Shown in pieces: positions 12,436 to 22,827 of a DNA stretch of 64,000 bases. Positions within the stretch are counted from its first letter, which is position 1, and each line of letters opens with the position of its first letter. The stretch covers positions 187,372,501-187,436,500 of the forward strand of contig CM075669.1 in NCBI GenBank assembly GCA_037962975.1. Reading direction: 5' to 3'. The DNA is from Clitoria ternatea. Taxonomy: Eukaryota > Streptophyta > Magnoliopsida > Fabales > Fabaceae. The notes beneath the pieces are model-generated. The model was not told the DNA's origin. It did no database searches and worked only from the letters and a program-made list of their open reading frames with translations. The position numbers were made by a program, and so were the translations under genes.

Positions 12436-15400
12436 TATAACATCCCGATTTAATAATTAATTGCCGAATGAAAATAAATCATTAAAATAATAATTGCTAA
12501 GTGGGGAAAATTATTTATTAATTATAATTGGTTTAATTAATTTAAGTTAAGGAAGCAAAGGCTGATTGAAGGTGATTAGTTGTCAACAGCTGACCAGTTG
12601 TGTCTATGTGCGTATGACGCGTGTGGGGGCTGCTGTTATGCATGACTTCCCACCCCACGTTTCCCTTCTCTCCGTGCATGCATATGGGTACACTATTATT
12701 CATTCTTCCCTTGAGACTTCTCTTCCTTCTGTTTCCTCTTCTTTTCTTCTTCGCTCTTCACTCTTCTTCTCTTCTTCTTCTCTTCTTCTTCTTTCTTCTC
12801 TACTCTCTATTCCCGTGAGCTCGCAACAGTGGTGGCTAAGGATCGGAGTCCTCCTTCCTTACTCGACGAGCCAGAGAGGGTGAGGGTGTGCATTCCCTCT
12901 GCATGCAACCCGTCTCCTTCCACGCTGTTCCTTCCTTGTTCCTTCGTTCCCTTCGTCGACTTCCCTCCTTCTTCCTCTCCTTGCTCGAAGCTGCCAAGTC
13001 TCAGTGGAGATCTGTGTTGCGGGGAGCTTTAAGATGGTTGGAGTCTTCACAGCGTTGGAATGGAGCTACTCCAGGGAGCGAACTGAGAGCTGAGTACCTC
13101 AGAGACTCGAATGGCCTCCCCTGCTCATGCATGCAGATGCACTGGGAGTGACTCAGTGTTCCTCTGGAACCGGGTGTCGTGTTGACCGACTGGAAGCTTT
13201 ATTCCAGGTAGGGGGTATCTTCTATCTTAAATGCATGGGTTATGAACGGGTTTCGAGTGTTGATGCTTGTTGTTTCCGTGTTCTGATTGTGTGTCATGTT
13301 GCATGCGAGTGTGTACTGCCTGGTTGCATGACGAGTGAAAGTTGAGTGTTACATGTTGATGGCCTGTGAATGTTGAACGATTGTGTGGGAGGAATGTGTT
13401 GAAGTGCTGTTGATGAATACCGTGTGCTTTACGTGATATGCAAGTTGTTATGAGTTCAAAAGGCTGGCTGTATGTGATAAAATATGACTTAGTGAATCTG
13501 ATAATGTACCTCGTCAATTGCATGTGCTGATTAAGTCTGGACAATGTATTTTACCGATTGTATGTGTTATCTGAGTCCTGACATTGCTTAATGCCAATTG
13601 AATGTGTGTTGTTTGGGTCCTGATGATGTGTTATACTAATCGCATGAGATGCATGTGTTGTTAAGTGCTGATAATGCCTAATGCCGATTGCATAGGATGC
13701 ATGTGCTATTTGAGTTCTGATGATGTATAATGTCGACTGCTTGTGATGTATGTAATGTTGAGTGAATGGTTGTGTATATGAACTCTGTGGTTATGATGAA
13801 TCCGCGTGTGGCGCATTGGATGCGTTTGTGCTTGGAGCACGTAGTGTGGGACACTACCATCAATTATTAAAGCGTGGGATGCTGTAAATCCTTGAGTTGG
13901 ACTCAAGGTAGCCCTTGAGTGGGACTCGGGCTGCCTGTGAACACCTCCGTTGGCGCTAAGAGCGTTGGTGTCACCTGTGGGCAAACGGTTGGGTACCTGT
14001 AAAATGGCCAAGCAGCTGGGAGCTGAATGGATAGCTGAGAGCTATGTATAAAAAGGCTGGGAGCCTACGTTGCAACGTCAGAAACCGATTACACACGAAT
14101 GCGGAACCGAGTGAAATACTCTGTGTATACTGACTGTTGAGGTTGTTGGAATTGGTTATGCATGTGATGATGTTAATGAGATGATGCATATACATAACCG
14201 AGTGAATTATTCCGTGTGCACATGCTGTAGATGCTGATTGAAAAATGTTCTATGAATGCATGTTAATACTATTGAAAGTTGTATATATAGCCGAGTGAGA
14301 ATTGTTGAATTCTGATTAAGAAATGTTCAATACGTGCATTCCGATTCATAGGCATTATTATGTCACTGATTGTTGTATGTTAATGTTATTAAATTGATAC
14401 ATGCATAAGGCCGAGTGATAACTGGTGGATTCCGATCGGTAAGAGTCTGATGTGTGCCCTGGTTGATTGGTATTGCTCTGACTTTAATCGTTGCCACGTA
14501 GAATTGCATATATACATATTGTTGTATAATTGTGGGACAACCTATGTCAGTATCTATCATTTAATATTTAAGATGCTCACCCCCTACACCATCTTTCAGT
14601 GTGTGCAGGTCAGACTCGGAAAGGATGATAGGGCCTCAAGTCCGAGTGTGGTGCACTCTGACTGTTGAGTGCTTGCAATGCGTTTATTATGTCCAGTCAG
14701 TGTAGCCTTGGTCGGCTCTCTTGTAAAATGACGATTAAATATATTTATTTATAAAGACTGATTTGATAAGTATAGATATGGTGTGTCACTTATGTAGAAC
14801 TGTGAATAGCGGCAAAGGTATAATGTTAAGCTAATAAGTATTCCGAGTATGTGGTTACCTGTACATAGGTCGGTAGATTAGATTTGTGGGCAGATTTATA
14901 TTTCTGGGAACATATATTCATACGTATGTGCTTTAAGCCGATTTGATGCGCCTTTCGACTGGAATGTATTGTTAAATGATTCGAGGGCTGTTGATGAGTG
15001 AAATAATGTTAGGCTGATGGTTCCGAGTGAGGACTACTGGGTGGCTTTTCCGAGTGAACACGCTGAGTGATTCCGAGTGAAAATTATAGGTAACCCGAGT
15101 GAGGAAGAGTTTGTATTCCCGAGTGAAAACCTTGAGTGATCCCCTTCTGAGAGAGGAGTTAGAGTAGTGGTTTAGAGTGGGATGGATCCTAAGTGTAGGG
15201 TCTTAGTAATCCGAGTGAATGATGTAAAATCCGAGTGAGTGGGGGTCGGTATGCCGACTGGTTGAGTTTTGAATAGGACCGAGTGGGACTTAACTACCTG
15301 ATTTCCCGAGTGAATGTGTGAATGTATTCCGAATAGTGAATAGGTAATGTGACCCGATTGTGTTAAGGTTGGGATGCGTCGAGTGATGTTTGATTAGGGT

Positions 15401-15991
15401 GTATATTCCGAGTGAGAAAGAGTTCTGGATTCCGAGTGGCAGAATTGGGGAAGTCGTTTCCCGAGTGGTTTATACTTGTGACCTGTATGGATGAATGAGG
15501 AGCTGTGCCGATTCCCGAGTGAGGTATGAGCGTGATGATTTACCGGGTGAACATATGTCCCAAACCCGAGTGAGAAACTACCTTGTACCTGTGTCCGCCC
15601 CAGCGAATTAGACCTAGCTCCAGCGAGTGTGCGCGCATGGAAGGCTTCTGGGATGTTCGCTTAAGCGAATGGTACTTCACCGAGCGAGTGGATGCTGGTG
15701 TTGGGCTTCGCTTGAGCCTCTCCTTGTTCCGCTGTTGCATTGTCATATCTCGCCCAGGCGGCGTTTGGCCTCACTTGAGCGAGTCAGCGTTGTCATGGAT
15801 TTCACCCAGGTGCTGATGTGTTTCGTTGAACCGAATAGGTCGGTTCAAGCCTTGTCCCTTTCGCCGATTGCTATGCATATGAATGTTTCCCTCGCCTTCC
15901 TCTTCTTTTTATGTCGATCGTCCAGTGGCTGTTTTTGTGGAAAAATTTTCCTATTTTTGGGTCTATTATTTATCAAAATTAGGGTGTTACA
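12436..15991 (+). repeat. LARD 3' LTR
   Basis: A direct repeat of 5169-8722 with small indels in the CT-rich tract and near 15885. Its first bases read TATAAC instead of TGTAAC, so the terminal TG is changed to TA. The AAATC duplication follows it. Confidence 0.9.
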
Positions 15992-15996
15992 AAATC
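15992..15996. repeat. Target site duplication AAATC, right copy
   Basis: Matches 5164-5168 and marks the right boundary of the non-autonomous element. Confidence 0.9.
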
Positions 15997-18431
15997 ACTA
16001 TACACCATATATGGGTTTGTATTCATATCTTTTATGTTGTCTTTAGGTACTTTCTCACCCAATCACAACCATCATCATTTCTCATCACCTTTGGCATACC
16101 TCCTTACTATATGCAAATGCTCTTAAGCTAATGCACATGCACAACAGAGTAATTTATCAATTATGGATCCGACTGTGGGAATAAACACCAATTTGTGGGT
16201 CAAGTATGATCATATAACCATACCCCTACTACAGTAGTAAAATATGTACACTTATATCATAAACTTTTGCATGCAATTCACCATGTTTTACTGGTACCAA
16301 ACCCCATCACCTATCATGCAACACCTGGCCATTTACACCATGACCACGGTAAACACCATAATCAATATAAAGGTGTTGCGGGCCGGCCATTGTTCATACC
16401 ATGGCGGTTGTGATCCATAGGACCACCGAGGACACTTGCTCATCAAAGAGTCACCCCTACAGGGTCGGCCACATACAGCTCCCTGTAGCTATACATGGGC
16501 GGCTTCGTGACTTACATTCCGAGTCATAGGGGAAAATAAGAATACTTGTGCACCGAATCACCCTCCCACTGGGCCGGGCGAGGGAATCCCCCAATATTCC
16601 TACACTGGTGGCTATGCAGTATCCCATGGATGCAATGCAAATGCAATTCATAATGCATTCTCACAACTTTGCATCCTAATTACGCCACTCACCAATGAAC
16701 ATCACCATTATTTGCACCATATGTTTCTTAGTGGATTTTATTATCAATGGTTGTCACCATTGTTCAAGTTTTTGTGTGGCATTTTCAATAATTCTTCATT
16801 GTCACAAGGGCATCAAATCATCAATTTCAATCATCAATCTTTCATCATCATAAAGGCATGCTAATCTTTCATTTTCATTCTCATTTATTATTAATAATGA
16901 CCATGCCACATTCATGGTGAACATAACTCAATCACATCATCATCAAGGCATTATACTAGCTAAACAAGTCAAATCTCCATTTAGCATACCATAAACATTC
17001 TAAATGCGCATTACATGTTGTCAAGCATATTCATCATCATCATCATCATCATCATCATGTTTAACAACCACAAATCATCATTACCACTCAAACAAGGCAA
17101 ACATGCATATTATCACATATGATAATCAAACTCTACTCAATTCATGCATTTAGAATATAAAACTTCTCTCCTACCTTAAGAGAAGAATTCTGAATGATAC
17201 GACGTTCCCGCCACGTCATTCGGAATGGGTCCTACATTTCACAAGGCACATATCATTATTTTCTACTCAAGATCACCAAGATTCACATATTCTAATCTAA
17301 CACTTGGTGTTTACAACATTATCATTATTAAGCCATTTTCTATTTTATTAATCTCACCACAAACACCATTGGTTTGGTGTTTATGTTTATTACCATGCAT
17401 TTATAGTCATACCCATCAATGGGCTTACCTACCAATGGCCATCAATCACTATTAATGGCCATCTACCCTCATCAATGCTATCAACCATATTCAATAACTA
17501 CTCTCCTAACATATTTACTCATACCCATCATTTAAATATCATACTATTCCTCATTAAATCACCTTCCAAAGCAATATTAATCATTTTCCCAAATTTTCAC
17601 AAGTTAGGGTTTCTCTAAAAATCCTACAACATCATAAATACATATCATCTTTTACCATTCCAAGCACCAATTTTCGTGTACCCTATTAAAGGCTCATAAA
17701 AGCTTACATTCAAGCCACCCCACATTAGGGTTTCCATATTAATGGCTTCTCCCAACAACCTATACATATTAAATGCTCACTTAAACATTAAAAACCCAAA
17801 ACCTAGGGTTTAAGCTCTTATAAAGTGATGGAAAACTTACCTCAAAAGAAGAAATGAGAGAGTTTCCATTAGAGGGAGAGAGCCACACGAAATTAAGGAA
17901 GAAGAAGGAGAAGAGAGCTCCAAGCTTCAAGCTCTTCCTTCTTGCCAATGGAAAGTGAAAATGGAGGAGGGAGGTATACACGCCACTTAGGGCTTTTGAG
18001 AGGAAGAAGATGGAGAGAAGAAATGAGGAAGAAGAAAAGAGAGTGTTTACTAAAGAAGTAGAAAGCCAACGTGAGAGTGAAGAGAGTTAAGTGAGTTTTA
18101 TGTTTTAATTTTACCTCTTTCACTAAAATTTACCGTTTTACAACATATAGGATCTCTGTTCAGGCTCAGTACTTTATCTAAAAATTATTCCGAATACATA
18201 TTTGGACTCCTAATGCCCTGACCAATGGCACCTCATTCGGAGATACTTGGTCCGACACCCATATTTTAATCGGGTATATTTTCAGCTCATAAAGCCTCAA
18301 TGAATTATGAATAGTTTCCAAAAATCTTAATTTAATTATTTCTAATATTTTGGGCATTAATTAATCCATAAGTAATTATTTAGTATTTATGCCTCATATT
18401 TAATCATTTATATAAAATTTGGGATGTTACA
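15997..18431 (-). repeat. Solo LTR B, 5' part (minus strand)
   Basis: Continuation of the interrupted LTR, carrying its TGTAACATCC start at 18431 on the minus strand. It includes a short ATC/CAT microsatellite near 17033-17058 and no supported gene. Confidence 0.75.
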
Positions 18432-18436
18432 TCTAT
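18432..18436. repeat. Target site duplication TCTAT, right copy
   Basis: Matches 3601-3605 and lies inside the codons of the interrupted copia reverse transcriptase. Confidence 0.9.
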
Positions 18437-19500
18437 GGTCTGAAGCAAAGTTCAAGGACGTGGTATAAAATATTTGATGATTTTTTTTTACTAAAGTTCA
18501 GGTTCTACAGGTGCTACTATGACAGCTGCATATACATTCTCATAAGGGACATAGAATTTTTATTACTCCTTTATGTGGATGATATTCTACTAGTAAGCTC
18601 AAGCATAAAGGACATAGAATTTTTTAAACAAACTTTAAAATCAGAGTTTGAAATGAAGGATCTATGACTTACTAGGAAAATATTGGGAATGGACATCATT
18701 AGGAACAGAAAGAAAAGGGAACTCTTCTTATCTTAGCAAGGGTATTTGAAAAAAGTTGTTGAAAGACTTAGAATGCATCAATATATGCCTGTTGAAACAC
18801 CTCTAGGTTCTTTGTCAAAGCTTTTAGCTTCTTAGTCACCAGTAACTGAGGAAGAAAGAAAAAATATGGACTCTATCCCATATGCTAGTGGAGTTGGTAG
18901 CCTTATGTTTGGTATGGTCCACACTAGACCCGATTTAGCCTATGTTGTAAGTCTGATCAACAGGTTCATGGTTAATCTTGGCTAGACTCATTGTAATGCT
19001 CTAAAATAGGTTCTGAGATATGTAAATAGAACAATAGACTTTGGCTTAATGTATAAGAAGATGCTCAAGGTAGTGATCCCATCACTGGTTACATGGATGC
19101 AGACTTTGTAGGTTGCATTGACACAAGGAAATCTCTTACTTGTTATGTTTTCAGTTTGCTTGGTACTACTGTATCTTGAAAAGGTAATTTACAGTCTGTG
19201 GTGGCTCTGTCAATAATAGAGTCTGTATACATTACTCTAGTTGAAGGATTGAAGGAAGGTCTGTGGTTGAAAGGTCTGATTGGTGATCTTGGAGTAAATC
19301 AAGACAACATTATAATTTTTTGTGATAGCCAAAGTGCAATTCACTTGGCAAACCATCAGACTTACCACAAAAGAACCAAGCACATTAATGTGAAGTTTCA
19401 TTTCATAAAGGAAATGATTGATTCAAGGAAGATTCTGGTTTAGAAGATTGCTACTGAAGAAAATCCTGAAGATATGTTGACTAAGTCTTTTCCAAAAGTG
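18437..19500 (+). pseudogene. copia reverse transcriptase C-terminal half and RNase H
   Basis: The frame starts at the YGLKQ block and retains the catalytic YVDD motif near 18570. RNase H follows: a block near 19198 and the FCDSQSAIHLA and RTKHINVKFHF motifs at 19320-19410. Stops near 18664, 18834 and 19441 break the frame. The intact YVDD in an otherwise dead protein is simply residual conservation. Confidence 0.8.
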
Positions 19501-19605
19501 AAGTTCAAACATTGCTTGGACTTAATCAAATTTTCAAAATATTTATTGATTCATAAGTGGAGAGAAGCTATGGAAACATGCTTTTGGATCAAGGTCTGTT
19601 AGAGT

Positions 19606-19618
19606 TAAGGTGAAGAAT
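19606..19618 (+). other. copia polypurine tract
   Basis: TAAGGTGAAGAAT lies directly before the LTR start TGTGAAG, similar to the purine tract and LTR junction of Tnt1-like elements. Confidence 0.55.
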
Positions 19619-20144
19619 TGTGAAGATCTATGACTCTAAAGACTGTCCCAGAATCTAAGTTTGTTGCATGCCTAAGTCTGTTGGTCTTAAACTCGATCCG
19701 CTGCGAAGTTTGTTAGCAGACTTTGCCTAAGTCTGTTTGCCTGTTTCTGTTATGATTCAGTTTCTATGTAACTATCTTAGTTCATATATGGTGCTAGACA
19801 TTGCTTCCTATAAATAATCCTTAGGTGCTTGCTTAAAGGGTTAGAAAAATCTCTAAGTGCTGGAAAAAAGTTACTAAGTGTTGTAAACTGTGTAACTTCT
19901 TCATCATAATCAGTTTTGCTTCTCTTCCTATAGAGGTAGGCTATCCTTGGATGAATCACGTTATCTCTTGGTGTTCTTTTTCCTCTCTATATCTCTTTTA
20001 TGTTTAATCTCTTAAGTTTACGTGTAATCTTTTATACTTTATTTTATCTTACTTTTCTGTTCAAGTTCTTTCCCTATTTTGTATTTGTGTTTTGTGGTGT
20101 TTTTTTGTGTTTCTTGTTATTAGAATTTTATAAAAGAATCAACA
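19619..20144 (+). repeat. copia 3' LTR (526 bp)
   Basis: Bounded by TGTGAAG and AATCAACA. A TATAAAT box at 19809-19815 fits a U3 promoter position. The other LTR is not recognisable in the window apart from its last 25 or so bases. Confidence 0.65.
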
Positions 20145-20379
20145 ATGGTTATACTTATAAGTACCAAACAAAGAGATAAATACAATTAAAGGGAAAAAGA
20201 AGTAAGTTGGGAGGTAAATGTTTATATGGAAGAGAGTTTCATGTAGAAAAATATCTAAAAGTGAAAATTTTATAAGCTTTGTCTCCATATCTAATTAAAT
20301 GCTCTTTCATTCTATCAAGTACTCTACTATATAAAAAAATAATAATTTCTTCTTAGCCTAGCTTCATTACAACCCTATT
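20145..20379. other. Unassigned spacer
   Basis: AT-rich with no recognisable gene, RNA or element terminus. Confidence 0.4.
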
Positions 20380-21780
20380 AAGACCCTGCGATCCTTGTTG
20401 AGTTTGTGAAGTGATGAATGATTAGATGATAATCAAATTTGACCTGTCATGTTATATAACTTGAATTGATAGAGACACACTTGTGAGATTAGCCATTGAA
20501 ACTATTTTAATTATTTGACATCGAATTTTGATTACTCTTGTTCATGGGCTTTTCATGAATACATAATAATTCATTTTGATTTAAATTATGATTTTAACTC
20601 TTCTCTTTTACATATTTTGAATTTTTGTGCATAATAGTCAGTTGTAATTAAAGCTCAATTTTGGTAGTGAGAATATTTTGGTTTTAATCCCTTTTTAGTT
20701 AGCTTGATAAAGGCTTACTTGAGGACAAACAAGTGTTAAGTTAGGGGTGCTGGTTAATTGTATATTTTAGGTTAATTTGCATATACATATCTCCTTAATT
20801 TTGATATAAATATACCCTTTAGCTAGTAATTTTTTTTTATTTTGTAACTACCAAGCATTTACATTTAATTTAGCCTTACTTTGGTTTTTACTAAACTTTA
20901 TAAGTAAATCAACCAAGAAAAAGATGAAAAGCATGAGTTAAGAAGATTTTGTTTTGGAGGCCATTTGCCTAAGCGAGCCATTCTCGCCTAAGCGAGTCAA
21001 AGAAAATTTGGGTATTTCGCCTAGGAGAGTAGGTGAATTATGTGGGACAACATATCTTCCACTCACTGTCTAAGCAATATGAAAGCCCAAATTCAATTTT
21101 CATTGCATGTAGATTCGAGGGAACACAAGGGATAGCTAGGAACACCATTTTTAGCACCTCGAAGCTTGATAGCCTATGAGGATTCTCTACAATTTCTTGA
21201 TTCTATATCATTTTATAAGTTGTAGTGTAGTTATGTAGGGCTAATTTCCTCTTTTTGTTAGGATTGAACAACCTTATTAAGGTTATGACTTTGTAATTTT
21301 TTTTTCTTCTTTTTGGAAATTACTTCGAGTTAGTATTTCAATTCTATCTAATGCATGTTTTGTTCAAGAGAATGACTCGTGTGCGTACTTGTGATTTTTG
21401 TGTGAACGATAGGTTAAATTGCCTATTATCCTTGATTCTTAGGGATAGGGTCAAGAAGAATAGTCATTAGTACTCGTTTATAATGTTAATTCTATTTTTA
21501 TTCTCTAAAGGGATCTTCGTCTAGAGATAGAATTTAGACTGAGGGATTGGGTTTGATGAATTTGAGTTTTGATGACTTAGTTGATTCCATAAATGAACTT
21601 AATAATTATAAGAACATAATATGAGAGGAGAAGTTTGATCCCTACGCATTTAATTAGTTTATGTTTCTTGTTTGAAATTATAAAAACCCAAGATCATTCT
21701 TTTCCATATTTGCAACAATTTCTGTATATATTTTTATGGCAAATTAATGATAATCATTTACTAATTGCCATATAGCTGAC
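20380..21780 (+). mobile_element. gypsy 3' end remnant with LTR-like sequence
   Basis: The stretch TTGAGGACAAACAAGTG followed by TTAGGGGTGC at 20719-20750 resembles the purine tract region of Athila/Tat-type elements. It is followed by a possible LTR start TGGTTAATTG at 20751. CTAAGCGAG motifs occur at 20968-20995. No coding domain remains and I could not fix the right end, so the boundaries are approximate. Confidence 0.4.
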
Positions 21781-22400
21781 AAGTCCATAAGGAAGATACT
21801 CCTTATTTGTCGGGTTCGTAACACATACAACACCTAGTGTCATGGCAACATCCCATGATACAACACTAATGGAACCCACCGTATCTGGTATGAAGGCTAT
21901 ATTGATATATTTAAGTTGTGCTTAGTCAATATCCAGGTACACTTAAATCCACCTTATTAGAGATAATTATGCCTATGACAACTTTACTTGTACTTAATAG
22001 AAAAGTGATAATACAAGTATCATTAAAAGGAAACTACATTGACTTCTATGAATACCTAACATTCATTATGTATAAGGTACGTTAATTTGATCCCTTATGC
22101 TTGAGCTCTGATATCGTATATCGAATTGACTTGAGCGTCAGAGTGTTCTTACAAGTGAAATTAAAATTCGCCCGACAACACTAAGGACATATTAGATAGC
22201 ATATCGAATTAGATAACATGCTACAAGCCCTCTTAATCTCCACTAAACTTAAGAAAAAAATGAGTGCTCATATAACTAGTATCATTAGATACATACATAG
22301 ACATGTATACCCACTTACTGGTCAGATCACCACTTAGTTACCAAACAAGAATAAGATTAAATAAAGATAAAAATGAATAAAAATATAGAGGTCAATACTC
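21781..22400. other. Unassigned upstream flank of the BBX gene
   Basis: AT-rich sequence without a reading frame. It may include distal promoter sequence of the BBX gene, but I recognise no specific sites. Confidence 0.4.
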
Positions 22401-22407
22401 TATAAAT
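22401..22407 (+). promoter_or_regulatory. Putative TATA box of the BBX gene
   Basis: TATAAAT occurs 238 bp upstream of the start codon. A pyrimidine-rich leader follows at 22507-22560. Position and context are suitable, but other TATA-like words occur in this AT-rich region. Confidence 0.35.
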
Positions 22408-22644
22408 CATTAGTATTGATATTAAATTACAAAGACCGACATAAATAACATGCGTCCAAGTGCCACATAGACATAACCTTCGCGGACCTTAAAAATCCCA
22501 CAAATTTTCTTCTCCCTTACAATTTTCAACTAGAATTCTCTTCTCTCTTGAAATCCTCCATCCGCATATCAAAGTTTGAGACTTTATTTAACCGTGTCAG
22601 AAAATCTCGTTAGTTTGCAACTAGGAAGGAAGGGTGTGAGAAGA

Positions 22645-22827
22645 ATGAAGATTCAGTGCAACGTGTGTGATGTTGCGGAGGCTAAGGTTCTTTGCATTGC
22701 CGACAAAGCGGCACGGTGCTGGGAATGTGATGAGAAGGTTCATGCAGCTAACAAACTTGCCACCAAGCACCAAAGGGTTCCTCTTTCCCTCTCTTCCTCT
22801 CACATGCCCAAGTGTGACATATGTCAG
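22645..22827 (+). CDS. BBX22: BBX exon 1 (B-box 1)
   Basis: Encodes residues 1-61, from the start Met through complete B-box 1 to the CDIC ligands of B-box 2. The donor is CAG|GTACCG. If the intron were retained, translation would stop at 22846-22848 and give a 67-residue single B-box protein. Confidence 0.85.

Larger units (their letters stand above)
5169..15991 (+). mobile_element. Non-autonomous LTR retrotransposon (LARD-like), complete
   Basis: The element has two LTRs of 3554 and 3556 bp in direct orientation, a Met-type primer site, a purine tract and flanking AAATC duplications. The 3.7 kb between the LTRs has no gag, protease, polymerase or integrase similarity that I can see. It must therefore have moved using enzymes from another element. 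The sequence before the purine tract (TTTCGAGGACGAAATTC) resembles chromovirus 3' ends, so a Tekay-like partner is plausible. Confidence 0.85.
3606..18431 (-). mobile_element. Minus-strand solo LTR (~4.0 kb), interrupted
   Basis: On the minus strand the element begins TGTAACATCC (at 18431) and ends GGTGTCTCA (at 3606), flanked by TCTAT. Without the nested element it is 3606-5168 plus 15997-18431, about 4.0 kb. I find no second LTR and no protein domains, so it is best read as a solo LTR left by recombination between the two LTRs of a gypsy element. The TGTAACATCC start and the length resemble Tekay/Del chromovirus LTRs; that lineage is inferred. Confidence 0.8.
18432..20144 (+). mobile_element. 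Tork-type copia retrotransposon, 3' segment
   Basis: Carries the second half of reverse transcriptase, RNase H, a purine tract and the 3' LTR, completing the element begun at 780. The final AATCAACA matches the terminus seen at 799-806. Confidence 0.85.
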
